DNA of 54,525 nucleotides from assembly GCA_018715175.1 (NCBI GenBank), contig DVME01000083.1, positions 1-54,525 on the forward strand, read 5' to 3'. The DNA is from Candidatus Limiplasma stercoravium. GTDB lineage: Bacteria > Bacillota > Clostridia > Christensenellales > Aristaeellaceae. Position numbers and translations under genes: made by a program. Of the stretch, positions 8,071 to 17,995 are shown piece after piece (the stretch's first letter is position 1; the number at the start of each line of letters is the position of its first letter). A model generated the notes under the pieces. It did no database searches and had not been told where the DNA came from. It saw only the letters and a list, made by a program, of their open reading frames with translations.

Positions 8071-9216
8071 GTGGAATACAGGGCGCTGGGCAATACCGGC
8101 CTCAAGGTCAGCGAGATCGGCCTGGGCTGCGAGGGCTTTATCAACCGCGATGATGCGTTTACCGACAGGATGTTTGCGCTGGCTTTTGAACGCGGCGTGA
8201 ACGTCATGGATTTGTACAGCTCCGATCCAGACATGCAGCGGCGCGTGGGCAACGCGGTGCGCGCCCATCGGGACGCCTTTGTGCTGCAAGCGCATCTGTG
8301 CTCGGTGTGGCAGGACGGCCAGTACAAGGCCAGCCGGGATCTCAAAGAAGCCGCCGAAGGCTTTGAGACGACCCTGCGGCGGCTGGGAACGTCCTATGCG
8401 GACGTGTGCATGATCCACTATGTGGACAGCCTGGATACCTGGCGGCGCATTGAGGAGAACGGCATTTTGCTTTATGCGCAGCGCTTGAAACAGCAAGGCA
8501 AGGCGCGGCACATTGGCTTAAGCAGCCACAACCCGGAAGTGGCGCTTCAAGCCGTGAACAGCGGCGCCATCGAGGTGCTGATGTTCAGCGTCAACCCCTG
8601 CTATGACCTTCAGCCCGCCGGCGAGGATGTGGAGCAGCTCTGGGCGCCTCAGCGCTATGAGCAGCCGCTGGTCAACCTCGATCCGCAGCGCGAGCGGCTC
8701 TATGAGACCTGCCAAAGTCTGGGCGTGGGCATTACGGTGATGAAAGCTTTCGGCGGCGGCGACCTATTGACGCCGCATTCGCCTGCGGGTCAGGCGCTTA
8801 CGGTGGAACAATGCATCCACTACGCGCTCACGCGGCCCGGCGTGGCCAGCGTCCTGTGCGGCGCGCGCTCGGAGCAGGAGCTTCGCGCCTCGCTGGATTA
8901 TGAAACCGCTTCTCCCGACCAGCGTGATTATGCCGCCGCTTTCGCCACCTTTCCGCGCATCAGCTGGAAAGGGCATTGCATGTATTGCGGCCATTGCGCC
9001 CCTTGTCCCCAGCGCATCGACGTGGCCACGGTTACCAAATTTCTTAGCCTTGCGCTCGCCCAACCCCAGATGCCCGAAACCGTGCGCGAGCATTACGCCG
9101 CTATGCAAAGGCACGCGCAGGACTGCGTGGAATGTGGCGCCTGCGAAAAGCGCTGCCCCTTTGAGGTGCCCATTCGCAAGAACATGCGCAAAGCCCGGGA
9201 AACATTCGGATACTGA
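8071..9216 (+). CDS. aldo/keto reductase with C-terminal 4Fe-4S domain
   Basis: 381 residues from a GTG at 8071. GGGAGG lies 7 bases before it, while the ATG at 8065 sits too close to the same site. The N-terminus MEYRALGNTGLKVSEIGLG is typical of the family and is followed by a TIM-barrel reductase body (HIGLSSHNP, MKAFGGGDLLTP, SVLCGARS). The last 80 residues carry CMYCGHCAPCP (about 304) and CVECGACEKRCPF (about 351), ferredoxin-like cysteine sets for one or two iron-sulfur clusters. Such proteins are common in anaerobes; substrates are mostly unknown. Its stop lies 7 bases from that of the convergent MFS gene. Confidence 0.9.
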   Translation: MEYRALGNTGLKVSEIGLGCEGFINRDDAFTDRMFALAFERGVNVMDLYSSDPDMQRRVGNAVRAHRDAFVLQAHLCSVWQDGQYKASRDLKEAAEGFETTLRRLGTSYADVCMIHYVDSLDTWRRIEENGILLYAQRLKQQGKARHIGLSSHNPEVALQAVNSGAIEVLMFSVNPCYDLQPAGEDVEQLWAPQRYEQPLVNLDPQRERLYETCQSLGVGITVMKAFGGGDLLTPHSPAGQALTVEQCIHYALTRPGVASVLCGARSEQELRASLDYETASPDQRDYAAAFATFPRISWKGHCMYCGHCAPCPQRIDVATVTKFLSLALAQPQMPETVREHYAAMQRHAQDCVECGACEKRCPFEVPIRKNMRKARETFGY

Positions 9217-9223
9217 ACGCCGC

Positions 9224-10393
9224 TCAACCCGCGCGGAGCCGCCGTTGGATGTAGTGGCTAGCGACAAGCATGATTACAATAAGCAGCGTGAGAATCACCG
9301 GCATAATCCAAAGCCCGCTTGCGTGGGCAATGGCGCCCGACAGCGGAGGCGTCAGGGTCGCGCCGATATAGGCAAAGGCCATTTGCGTGCCCATGACGCT
9401 TTGGGAGGCTTTGGGCCCAAACACCCGGGGCGTCTGATGGAGCATGGAGGGAAAAATGGGCGCAAAGCCCAGGCCCACCACGAAAAAGCCAACCGGCAGC
9501 AAAAAATCCCATAGTGGCACAAGAAGCAACGCCGCCCCCGCGAGGGAGCACAGCACGCCCAGGCGAATCATCTGCTCCGTGCGCAGACGGCTGGACACGA
9601 CGCCTGACAAAAAGCGCCCGCCTGTGATGCCCAAGAAATACAGCGACACCCACGAGGCGGCGGTTTGCGGGCTGATGCCACGCGCGTCCACCAGGAACGA
9701 AGCGCCCCATACGGTCATCACCGATTCGCCGCCGCAGTAGGCCAGCAGCGTGGCAAACACCGGAAACGCCAGCGGTAGGCGCACCACGTCGCGCAGCTTC
9801 ATGGGCACGATGTCCTCGTCGTGTACCGCGCCTTCCTGTTCGTTGGCCTTTTTCCAAAGTGGCATCGACAGCGCCATTACCAAGGCCAGCGCCATTTGCA
9901 CCACGCCCATGGCGGCATAGCCCGAGCGCCACTGACCGGTGGTATCCAGCAGCGCGGCGATCAGGATGGGGCCGACCGTCGCGCCGATGCCCCAAAAGCA
10001 ATGCAGCCAGTTCATATGCCGCGCTTTGTAGTGAAGCGCGACAAAGTTGTTCAGCCCCGAGTCAATCGCGCCGCCGCCCAAGCCCAGCGGCACGCACAGC
10101 GCCGCCGTCACCCAAAAGCTGCCGCTGGCGGCCAGGCCCAGCAGGGCTCCCGCCGTGAGCAGCACGCTGACGGCGGTCACGCGCGCGGTGCCGAAACGCG
10201 AAATCAGCCGGGCGCTGAGCAGCCCGGAAATGACTGTGCAGGTGCTGGTCAGCATGCTCAGCGTACCGGCCAGGGACAGCGAGGCGCCCAGGTCGCCGTG
10301 CATAGCGGGCCAGGCGGCGCCCAGCAGGGAGTCGGGTATGCCAAGGCTTATGAAAGCGATGTAGATCAAAATCAAAAGCGCGGTCACGGGCAT
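9224..10393 (-). CDS. MFS transporter (fucose-permease-like type)
   Basis: About 389 residues with some 12 hydrophobic segments, beginning VTALLILIYIAFISLGIPDS. The GIPDSLLGAAWPAM start and SRFGTARV loop are typical of Major Facilitator proteins of the FucP/YfkF-like type. A charged loop (KKANEQEGAVHDEDIVPMK) marks the boundary between the six-helix halves. Start ATG 10393 lies close to AAGGA; a GTG at 10387 has better spacing (9 bases) and is equally possible. Last gene of the run that starts at ispE, 79 bases after aroK. The substrate cannot be told from sequence. Confidence 0.88.
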   Translation of the reverse strand: MPVTALLILIYIAFISLGIPDSLLGAAWPAMHGDLGASLSLAGTLSMLTSTCTVISGLLSARLISRFGTARVTAVSVLLTAGALLGLAASGSFWVTAALCVPLGLGGGAIDSGLNNFVALHYKARHMNWLHCFWGIGATVGPILIAALLDTTGQWRSGYAAMGVVQMALALVMALSMPLWKKANEQEGAVHDEDIVPMKLRDVVRLPLAFPVFATLLAYCGGESVMTVWGASFLVDARGISPQTAASWVSLYFLGITGGRFLSGVVSSRLRTEQMIRLGVLCSLAGAALLLVPLWDFLLPVGFFVVGLGFAPIFPSMLHQTPRVFGPKASQSVMGTQMAFAYIGATLTPPLSGAIAHASGLWIMPVILTLLIVIMLVASHYIQRRLRAG

Positions 10394-10472
10394 CCGTCCT
10401 TTTCCATGAATGGATGAAGAAAGCGGCCGTCGGGCTTGCGCGTCCCGGCCACCGAAGCGGTGGGGAAAGCGC

Positions 10473-10979
10473 TTAGGCGTAGCGGCGCACGATATCCTCC
10501 AAAGCCGCCAGGCCGTTGTGAAAGCCATTGCCGTTGTCCATGACGATGTCGGCGGCGCTGCGGTAGATGGGCATGCGCTCGTTGTAAATGCGCTCGATTT
10601 CTTCCCGGCCTTTTTGCGCCAGCAGGGGCCGCTTTTCGGCGCGAATGTCCAACATGATGTCGTCGATGGGGCGGTCAATGAGGACGATGACGCCGTGGTT
10701 GCGCATGATGCGCCGGTTGCGCTCGCGCAGGCACACGCCGCCGCCCGTGGAGATCACCCCCGGCGTAGCGTTGACCAGCTCTTCCAAAAGGCGCGTCTCG
10801 GCATCGCGGAAGGCCTGCTCGCCAAAGGTTTCATATAATTGGGCGGTGTTCATGCCCGTGGCTTCGGCCAGGTACATGTCGGTATCCAGGTAGGGCATTT
10901 GCAGCTTTCCCGCCACACGGCGGCCTAGCGCGCTTTTGCCGCTTCCGGGCATGCCTACCAGAAAGATGTGCCGATCCAT
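10473..10979 (-). CDS. aroK: shikimate kinase
   Basis: 168 residues, the normal size. P-loop GMPGSGKSALG at about 9-19, the DTD motif (YLDTDMYLAEATG) that contacts shikimate and Mg, a GEQAFRDAE segment with the substrate-binding Arg, and STGGGVCLRERN, the GGG shikimate loop. AEKRPLL is the adenine/lid segment. It phosphorylates shikimate in the chorismate pathway. There are adjacent ATG codons at 10982 and 10979; the second is 7 bases from AAGGAGG. No other aromatic-pathway genes are in the window; it lies between a histidine kinase and an MFS gene. Confidence 0.93.
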   Translation of the reverse strand: MDRHIFLVGMPGSGKSALGRRVAGKLQMPYLDTDMYLAEATGMNTAQLYETFGEQAFRDAETRLLEELVNATPGVISTGGGVCLRERNRRIMRNHGVIVLIDRPIDDIMLDIRAEKRPLLAQKGREEIERIYNERMPIYRSAADIVMDNGNGFHNGLAALEDIVRRYA

Positions 10980-11006
10980 CATCCGTCCTCCTTTGTGCGT
11001 CTGGCT

Positions 11007-12485
11007 TTAACGCGCTTGCAACATGGGCGGCTCCTTGCGCCGGCTCAGCGCCAGCGTAAAGCGGAAGCCCGCGCCCGTCTCCAGGGGCAACACCTCCAAG
11101 GTCTGCCCGTGCATGTCCATGATCTGCTTACAGATGCTTAGGCCCAACCCCGTGCCATGACCGGAGGTGTGCGCCTTGTCCGCCTTGTAAAAGCGTTCAA
11201 ACAAATGCGCGCGGTGCTCAGGCGCGATGGGGTCGCCGTCGTTTTCGATGTCTACCGCTACGGTACTATCATGCAACAACGAGGTGCGGATTGTCAAGCG
11301 TCCGTTATCGGGAACAAATTTGAGCGCGTTGTCCACAATGTTGTGTACCACCTGGGTGATGCGGTCGCTGTCGGCGCGAGCCATGCACGGCTCCTCGTAA
11401 AACTGCAGCTGCAAGTCCAGCTTTTTACGCTCGATGTCGCTCATGCGGCCAATGATGACCCGGCGGATAAGTTCGTTGAGGTCAAAATCGCTGATTTCCA
11501 GCTTTTCCACGCCCTTGTCCATGCGGCTGAGCTGCAAAAGGTCGGCAATGAGGCGCTTCATGCGGTTGGTTTCGTCAAAGACGATTTGCAAATACCGCTG
11601 GGACTCTTCCGCCGGGATGGTGCCGTCCAGCATGCCTTCGACAAAGCCGTGAATGCTGGTCACGGGGGAGCGCAGCTCGTGGCTGACGTTGGCCACAAAT
11701 TCGCGCCGGCTTTCTTCCATCTGCTCGAGCTTCTCAGCCATGACGTTAAAGGCGCCGGCCAATTGGCGCACCTCGTTGACGCCGGTGACCTCCGCGCGCG
11801 TGCTGAGCTTGCCGCGGCTCATGTCCTCCGCGGCGCCGGTAATCACCGTCAGCGGCCGGACGATGCCGCGCGTGTAAAACGCCGTGCCAAACATGGCCGC
11901 CACCGCCGCCAGCGCAAAACCGATGGCGATTTGAATGAGCAAGCCGCGGTATTCGGACTCGATGATTTGCGAACTGGTGTGAATAAACACCGCGCCGCGC
12001 GCCACGTCATTTTGCATAATGGGCACCGCCACCGTAAAGACCGCGCCCTGCGAGGCGTGGGTGACGCGCGTTTGCACCTCCTGGCCGGTGAGCACTTGCT
12101 TGAGCGCCTCGGCCATGTCGTCGGCGTCGAGCGTTTCCAGGGCGTCCGCGCTTCCCTGCAAAGCGGACTGCATGTTGTCCATGACCAGGCCGTTGCGGTC
12201 CACGATGAGGATGTAAGCGCCGTAATCCTCATAAACCATCTGCGCCTTCCAGCTCAGGTAGGCCATGGTGGAGGTTTCCTGCCCGAGGTAATCGGCCAGG
12301 GTGGATTCGCCCACGCGACTGGCCAAAAACGCGATGTCCCGCGCCTGGGCCAAAAGCTGTTCCATGCGCGTCTGCGCCATGTTGGTGCGGATGGAGACGA
12401 TGGAAAACGCGCCGCCAATCAGCGCGACCAGCAGGATCACCAGCATGAACAGCGCCAGCAGGCGGTCGAACATGGATTGGAACAT
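11007..12485 (-). CDS. sensor histidine kinase
   Basis: 492 residues. Transmembrane segments at about 10-32 and 183-205 bracket an extracytoplasmic sensor region of about 150 residues. A HAMP domain follows (RPLTVITGAAEDMSRG, about 210-258), then the HisKA domain with NVSHELRSPV (phospho-His about 269) and an HATPase domain with NIVDNALKFV, the G1-type box ENDGDPI and GHGTGLGLSI. It would autophosphorylate and pass phosphate to the response regulator encoded 24 bases upstream. The sensed signal is unknown. GAAAGGA precedes the ATG. It resembles PhoR/WalK/ResE-type kinases but has no clear PAS domain. Confidence 0.93.
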   Translation of the reverse strand: MFQSMFDRLLALFMLVILLVALIGGAFSIVSIRTNMAQTRMEQLLAQARDIAFLASRVGESTLADYLGQETSTMAYLSWKAQMVYEDYGAYILIVDRNGLVMDNMQSALQGSADALETLDADDMAEALKQVLTGQEVQTRVTHASQGAVFTVAVPIMQNDVARGAVFIHTSSQIIESEYRGLLIQIAIGFALAAVAAMFGTAFYTRGIVRPLTVITGAAEDMSRGKLSTRAEVTGVNEVRQLAGAFNVMAEKLEQMEESRREFVANVSHELRSPVTSIHGFVEGMLDGTIPAEESQRYLQIVFDETNRMKRLIADLLQLSRMDKGVEKLEISDFDLNELIRRVIIGRMSDIERKKLDLQLQFYEEPCMARADSDRITQVVHNIVDNALKFVPDNGRLTIRTSLLHDSTVAVDIENDGDPIAPEHRAHLFERFYKADKAHTSGHGTGLGLSICKQIMDMHGQTLEVLPLETGAGFRFTLALSRRKEPPMLQAR

Positions 12486-12509
12486 GGTGCTTCCTTTCGG
12501 CCGGGAACG

Positions 12510-13214
12510 TCAGTTGGCCTTGTACTCAAACTTGTAGCCCACGCGCCACACGGTGTGAATTTCCCACCCGTATTGCTCGCAGTTGGGAAGTTTTTCGCGC
12601 AGGCGCTTGATGTGAACATCCACGGTGCGGCTGTCGCCGAAAAAGTCAAAGCCCCACACCCGTTCCAAAAGCTGCTCGCGCGTAAAGACCATGTTGGGAT
12701 GCGAAGCCAGGTAGTACAATACCTCCAGCTCCTTGGGCGGCATTTCCACCTCGCGGCCTTCGTAGGTTACCTCGTAACGGCTGAGGCTGACGGTGAGGCT
12801 GGGGAAGCGCAGGGTGTCGTCGCCGGTTTCGGCTGCGGCGCCTTCGGGCGCGCGGCGCAATACGGCCTTCACACGGGCGACCAGCTCTTTGGTTTCGAAG
12901 GGCTTGGTCATATAGTCGTCTGCGCCCAGCTCAAGCCCCAGCACCTTGTCGAAGGTTTCGTCCTTTGCCGTGAGCATGATGACCGGCACCTTGCTGGTTT
13001 TGCGAATCTCCTTGAGCACCTGCAAGCCGTCCATGCCGGGCAGCATGACGTCCAAAAGCACCAGCGCCGGCGGCTCCCGGCGAAAGGCGTCCAGGGCCGT
13101 GTCGCCGCGGCTGGACTCGGTTACGGCAAAGCCTTCTTTTTCCAAATAGAGCCGTACCAAATGGCTGATGTTGGGATCGTCGTCCACCAGCAAAATGCGT
13201 TGCTTGTCCGCCAT
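12510..13214 (-). CDS. OmpR/PhoB-family response regulator
   Basis: 234 residues. Receiver domain with the acidic pocket VDDDP, phospho-acceptor Asp55 in LLDVMLPGMDG, MLTAKDE and KPFETKEL (conserved Lys). An acidic linker (EGAAAETGDDT) leads to a winged-helix DNA-binding domain with FTREQLLERVWG and DSRTVDVHIKRLREKL. Partner of the adjacent histidine kinase. It lies only 18 bases after mutS2, so it is probably transcribed with the preceding genes. Confidence 0.94.
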   Translation of the reverse strand: MADKQRILLVDDDPNISHLVRLYLEKEGFAVTESSRGDTALDAFRREPPALVLLDVMLPGMDGLQVLKEIRKTSKVPVIMLTAKDETFDKVLGLELGADDYMTKPFETKELVARVKAVLRRAPEGAAAETGDDTLRFPSLTVSLSRYEVTYEGREVEMPPKELEVLYYLASHPNMVFTREQLLERVWGFDFFGDSRTVDVHIKRLREKLPNCEQYGWEIHTVWRVGYKFEYKAN

Positions 13215-13232
13215 GGCAAATCCTCCTTTGCG

Positions 13233-15587
13233 TTATTTCAGCGTGACTACGGTGACGCCCTGCTCGCCCTCGCCGTAAATGCCGTCTCGGAACTTGCGGA
13301 CGTTCATATGTCCTTTCAGATGGCGTTGGATGCCGGCGCGCAAAACGCCCGTACCCTTGCCGTGGATGATGCTGACCTCGTTGAGGCCCGCGAGCGTGGC
13401 GTCGGCCAGGTAGGTATCCACCGCCGCGATCGCTTCTTCCAGGTTCATGCCGCGCACGTCGGTTTCCATGGGCACGGCAGGCCGGTCGGAGGATACGCGG
13501 TTGCGCACCACGCTGGCCTTGGGCTTGTCGGGCGACGCGAGGCGAAGCTGACTGAGATGTACCTTCATTTTCAGGATGCCGGCCTGCACCTGTACGTCGC
13601 CGTTTTTGTCCGCCGGACTCAACACGGTGCCGCGGGTGCCTAGGTGTACGATTTCCACGGCTTCGCCGGGACGCACGGAAGCCGGAGGGGTAAAATTGGC
13701 GGAACTGGGCTGCTGCAAACCTTCGCTGAGAGCGTCCAAACCGTCCTGCATGCGCTTTTTGAGGCGCTGCACCTCGTGCTCCGGGGTTTGCGCCTGCTTT
13801 TTGAGCGCCTTGAGCTCGCTGAGGATGGCGTCGGATTCGCGCCGCGCGCCTTCCATGATGCGCCGGGCTTCCTCTTTGGCTTTTTTGAGGCTCTTTTCGC
13901 GGCTTTCCTCGATTTCGCGGCGTAGGCTTTCGGCCTCGTTGCGCAGCCGCACCGTTTCCCGCCGGGTTTCTTCGGCCAGGGTGCGCTCGCGCTGGGCTAC
14001 CTGCCGGTGGTATTCGGCGTTGGCGATAACGTCTTCAAAGCGAATGTCGTTTTGCGACAATAGCGCGCGCGCGCCGTCAATGAGCTCCTCGGGCAAGCCG
14101 AGCTTGCGGGAAATCTCAAAGGCGTTGCTCTTGCCCGGAATGCCGATGGACAGCCGGTAGGTGGGGCGCAGGGACTCCACGTCAAATTCCACGCTGGCGT
14201 TTTCGATGCCGGGCGTGCTCAGCGCGAAAGCCTTGAGCTCGCTGTAATGGGTGGTGGCCATGGTGCGCACGCCGCGTTGAAGCAGGCTGGCCAGGATGCT
14301 TTGGGCCAGCGCCGCGCCCTCGGTGGGATCGGTGCCCGCGCCCAACTCGTCAAAGAGCACCAGGTCGTTGTCGTGGACGTTGCGCACGATGTCCACGATA
14401 TTGGTCATATGGGAAGAAAAGGTGGATAGCGATTGCTCGATGGATTGCTCGTCGCCGATATCAGCGTAAACGGATCCAAAGACGCTCAGCTCCGTGCCCA
14501 GCTCTGCGGGCACCTGCAGCCCGGCTTGGGCCATGAGCGTAAAAAGGCCCACGGTCTTGAGGGTGACGGTTTTGCCGCCGGTGTTGGGCCCGGTGATAAT
14601 CAGCGTGGTAAAGGCGTCGCCCAGCCACAGATCGCAGGGCACCACCTTGGCCGGATCAATGAGCGGATGGCGTCCCCGCACAATGCGTATGGATCCCCGC
14701 TCGTTCATGCGCGGCATGCAGGCGCGCATGTCCCGCGCCAGCATGCCCTTGGCAAAGGCGAAGTCCAGGCGGGTCAAAAGCTCGATGTTTTGCGTTACGT
14801 CGTCGGCGTGCGGCGCGAGGCGCTCGCTCAGGGCCTTCAGGATGCGGGCGATTTCCTGCTCCTCGCGGGCGTGAAGCTGGCGCAGGTCGTTGCCCAGCTC
14901 CACCACGAACATCGGCTCCACAAACAGCGTCGCGCCCGTGGCGCTTTGGTCGTGCACCAAGCCTGGCACGTATTGGCGGCATTCGGCCTTTACCGGCACG
15001 CAGTAGCGGTCGTCGCGCATGGTGATGATGCTGTCCTGAAGGTACTTGGCAAACGAAGGGCTGCGAATCATCTGATTCAGCCGGTCGCGCATGCGCTCGT
15101 TGGCGCTGCGAATCTGCCGGCGTATCTGATGCAGCTCGGCGGAAGCGCGATCGGCGATTTCCTCTTCGCTGAGGATGGCGGAGGCGATGTCGCGCTCCAG
15201 GCCCTCCACGGAAATCAACCGGCTGGCCATGCCGCGCAGAAGGGGCGTATCCTCGCGGTCGCGCACCAGCGCCGCGCGAGCGCTGCGAGCCGCGCGCAGG
15301 CAGGAAGCTACATCCAATAGCGCGCGCGGGCTGAGGCTAGCGCCTTTTTGCGCCAGGGTCAAGGATTCGCGCACGTCCGGATAGGGCGAAAGCGGATGCC
15401 CGCCCAGATAGGTCAACAGGGTGCAGGCTTCCTCGGTTTCGCGCTGGGCGCGGTCCACATCCTCCATGGCGGCATAGGGCTTGAGCGCAAGGCAAAGCTC
15501 CTTGCCCGGTTCGGTCAGCGCAAAGGCGGCAAGGCGATCGCGGATTTTGGTGAATTCCAGCACGCGAAGCGCGCGATCCTCCTGCAT
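13233..15587 (-). CDS. mutS2: MutS2 ATPase/endonuclease
   Basis: 784 residues, the usual MutS2 length. Begins MQEDRALRVLEFTKIRDRLA from the ATG at 15587, which has AAGGA 8 bases upstream; an ATG nine bases earlier overlaps the RBS. Walker A GPNTGGKT at about 331-338, Walker B-type LVLFDELGAGTDPTEG, then a coiled-coil region rich in Glu/Arg (about 500-625), a KOW-like segment, and a C-terminal Smr nuclease domain (about 705-784) with DVRGMNLEEA and IHGKGTGVLR. In B. subtilis MutS2 acts on collided ribosomes; elsewhere it is linked to recombination suppression. Confidence 0.96.
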   Translation of the reverse strand: MQEDRALRVLEFTKIRDRLAAFALTEPGKELCLALKPYAAMEDVDRAQRETEEACTLLTYLGGHPLSPYPDVRESLTLAQKGASLSPRALLDVASCLRAARSARAALVRDREDTPLLRGMASRLISVEGLERDIASAILSEEEIADRASAELHQIRRQIRSANERMRDRLNQMIRSPSFAKYLQDSIITMRDDRYCVPVKAECRQYVPGLVHDQSATGATLFVEPMFVVELGNDLRQLHAREEQEIARILKALSERLAPHADDVTQNIELLTRLDFAFAKGMLARDMRACMPRMNERGSIRIVRGRHPLIDPAKVVPCDLWLGDAFTTLIITGPNTGGKTVTLKTVGLFTLMAQAGLQVPAELGTELSVFGSVYADIGDEQSIEQSLSTFSSHMTNIVDIVRNVHDNDLVLFDELGAGTDPTEGAALAQSILASLLQRGVRTMATTHYSELKAFALSTPGIENASVEFDVESLRPTYRLSIGIPGKSNAFEISRKLGLPEELIDGARALLSQNDIRFEDVIANAEYHRQVAQRERTLAEETRRETVRLRNEAESLRREIEESREKSLKKAKEEARRIMEGARRESDAILSELKALKKQAQTPEHEVQRLKKRMQDGLDALSEGLQQPSSANFTPPASVRPGEAVEIVHLGTRGTVLSPADKNGDVQVQAGILKMKVHLSQLRLASPDKPKASVVRNRVSSDRPAVPMETDVRGMNLEEAIAAVDTYLADATLAGLNEVSIIHGKGTGVLRAGIQRHLKGHMNVRKFRDGIYGEGEQGVTVVTLK

Positions 15588-15616
15588 GATCGTCATCCTT
15601 TCCAGAAAATCAAAAA

Positions 15617-17971
15617 TCACTCTACGCCGCGCTGCCAATGACCCGAGGTTGCGGGCGCCTGGCTTGGCGGGCATGCGCCGGTTTGAAGCAACGCGGAAAA
15701 ATCGCTGACCACGGTTTGCATGACCTGCGCGGGTTCGTCCGTAAAGGAAATCAGCATGCCCGCGCCCAGGGAACGCCGCGCGGCGTCAAAGGCGCGCAGG
15801 TCGGTGGGCAGGGCGTTGAGCACCGTTAGCTCGCACCCCTCGGGAAAGCGCGTTCTTATCAGGGGAAAACGGTACCCCTTGCGGTCGGTCAGGGCCGCGC
15901 CGGATACGCCGCAGGCCATCTCCGGGCGGTTGCAAAGGCCGCAGCTTTCGCGGCCGGCTGTCCAGCCGCGCCGCACCCTGGCCGGGCAATGGTTGAGCAG
16001 CATCAGCGCCTCGCGCCCGTAAACGCTCATCAGGCAGGGAAGCGACAACGGCAAAAGTCCGCGCTGTTCTCCGCCCGTCCATTCGGGCCAAAGTGTAAAG
16101 CCCAAGGCGTTGGTGCGCAGCAGCATGTCCATGCCTTCGCGGTTGCATACCGGCACCCCTGGGCCCGCCAGCAAGGGAAAGTCAAGGGACAGCTGTCCGA
16201 CGCTCTGCGCCATCAAACCGGCAATGCGGGCGCGGGACGCTTCCTCCAGCACCGCTTCCTGCGTGCGCTGCGTCATCTGCGGCGGCAAACATAGCCACGT
16301 TCCCGGTGGCAGCGCTTCCAGAGCGGCGCGAAGCGGCTCGGCGCGCAGGTCGCGCGGCGCGTAAATCAGCAGCGTCGCGCCCCGCGCCTGAAGCGCCGGC
16401 GCCTGATGAGAATCCCGAAAGATAACCGCCAGCGTGTCCGAAGAAATAGGGGAAGGGCGCTGCCCGGATACAGAGGGAAGCGTCGCGGGCGCGCAAGGCT
16501 CGCAAAACGCGGAGATCCGCGCTTCCGCCAGCCGCCGCGAAGCCTCGCGCCTCAGGGCGTTGAGCGTACCGACGGATACAAAGACGCCTTCGCCTACGAA
16601 AACCTCGGCGTGAGCCAGCGAGAAAGGGGTGTCGCCCAGGCGGGAAAGCTGCCGCAGCGCTTCGTCGCGGCTCAGGGCGTGCTTGTCCGCGGGCTGACCG
16701 GCCGGGCCGGTCGCCGAAACCGTGCTTTGTCCGTCCGACAGGGTGAGCATAGCCGGCTGACCGACGGCAAACGACGCCCGCAGGTCAATCGGGATGGCGC
16801 GCGGATGATGCGCCCGCGCGCTTTCAAGCTGACGGGCGTCGGCCAGGCGAAAAACGGGCTGACCCGGCTGGACGCGAACGCCCGGGCGCAGACGCACCAA
16901 CGCCTCGGAACCTGCGGGCGCGTCGGGGCCGCTGTAGCGCAAGTCCGTTTCCGTTGCGCCGCGCAGTTGAAGGCTGTCCCCGTTATGGAGCGCGCGCTCA
17001 AGCCGAACGACGGCCATCCCGCCGCGAACGGAAGAAACGCTCCCCAACGGCAAGCCGTCATGCGCCACCCGCTCCTGACACACCAGCGCCGCGTCCTGCT
17101 CGCCCATGGCGTGCCCGCGCGTAAACTGACCGCGATTAAAAATCTGCAACAGCGCTTCGCGGCGCTCGAGGTTGCCGGGCTCAAAGGCGCCGCGCGCCAC
17201 TTCGTCCAAAGCCCGGCGGTAAACGCCGGTGACCACGGATACGTATTCGGGGCTTTTGAGACGTCCCTCCAGCTTGAGCGACCGCACGCCTGCGTCCGCC
17301 AACGCCGGAAGGTCGTCAATGAGGCATAGGTCGCGCTGGCTTAGCAGCGCGCCGCGGCGTCCTTCCAAGGAAAACGCCTGACGGCATGGTTGGGCGCACC
17401 GGCCGCGGTTGCCGCTGCGCCCGCCGGCCATGGAGCTCATCAGGCAGCGCCCGCTTACGGCGGTACACAGCGCGCCGTGGGCGAACACCTCGATTTCCAC
17501 GCCCGTGGATACGGCGCTGCGGATGTCGGCAAGGCCGCATTCCCGCGCCAGCACCACGCGCGAAAAGCCCATGCTTCCCGCCCACCGGACGCCTTGCGCA
17601 TTGCAAAGCGCCATCTGCGTGCTGGCATGAAGCCGCATTCCGGGACAATGCCGCAGGGCCAGCGCCGCTACGCCTAAGTCCTGGATAATCAGCGCGTCCG
17701 CGCCTGATTGAGCGATTTCGTCAAGTGCGAGGGCCACGGCTTCCGTCTCGCCGGGCTTGATGAGGGTATTGACGGTCACGTACACGCGCACATGATGCAA
17801 ATGCGCATAGCGCACGGCCTCGCCCAGCGCCTCGCCGTCAAAGTTCTGGGCGCTGGCGCGCGCGCCGAAAGCCCTGTATCCCAAATACACGGCGTCGGCG
17901 CCGGCGTCCACGGCCGCTCGTAGCGCGGCCATCTCTCCGGCGGGGCACAAGAGCTCCGGTATCGTGCGCAT
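15617..17971 (-). CDS. U32-family peptidase with DUF3656-type C-terminus
   Basis: 784 residues. The N-terminal half is a U32 domain: ELLCPAGEMAALRAAVDAGA, DAVYLGYRAFGARASAQNF, FAHGALCTAVSGRCLMSS and NRGRCAQPCRQ, with the cysteines that bind an iron-sulfur cluster in the related hydroxylases TrhP and RlhA. The 750-800-residue size and long C-terminal half match U32 proteins that carry DUF3656. Members modify rRNA or tRNA or act as collagenase-like enzymes, so an RNA-modification role is as likely as proteolysis. The gene follows the cyclophilin gene by 24 bases and precedes mutS2 by 29 bases. Confidence 0.9.
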   Translation of the reverse strand: MRTIPELLCPAGEMAALRAAVDAGADAVYLGYRAFGARASAQNFDGEALGEAVRYAHLHHVRVYVTVNTLIKPGETEAVALALDEIAQSGADALIIQDLGVAALALRHCPGMRLHASTQMALCNAQGVRWAGSMGFSRVVLARECGLADIRSAVSTGVEIEVFAHGALCTAVSGRCLMSSMAGGRSGNRGRCAQPCRQAFSLEGRRGALLSQRDLCLIDDLPALADAGVRSLKLEGRLKSPEYVSVVTGVYRRALDEVARGAFEPGNLERREALLQIFNRGQFTRGHAMGEQDAALVCQERVAHDGLPLGSVSSVRGGMAVVRLERALHNGDSLQLRGATETDLRYSGPDAPAGSEALVRLRPGVRVQPGQPVFRLADARQLESARAHHPRAIPIDLRASFAVGQPAMLTLSDGQSTVSATGPAGQPADKHALSRDEALRQLSRLGDTPFSLAHAEVFVGEGVFVSVGTLNALRREASRRLAEARISAFCEPCAPATLPSVSGQRPSPISSDTLAVIFRDSHQAPALQARGATLLIYAPRDLRAEPLRAALEALPPGTWLCLPPQMTQRTQEAVLEEASRARIAGLMAQSVGQLSLDFPLLAGPGVPVCNREGMDMLLRTNALGFTLWPEWTGGEQRGLLPLSLPCLMSVYGREALMLLNHCPARVRRGWTAGRESCGLCNRPEMACGVSGAALTDRKGYRFPLIRTRFPEGCELTVLNALPTDLRAFDAARRSLGAGMLISFTDEPAQVMQTVVSDFSALLQTGACPPSQAPATSGHWQRGVE

Positions 17972-17995
17972 GTCGGTTCCTGCTTTCGGTTGGGG

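Noticed and set aside
11157-13643. 828-codon open frame on the plus strand
   Set aside because: Antisense to histidine kinase, regulator and mutS2 genes with clear domains; His/Ala/Gly-rich shadow translation.
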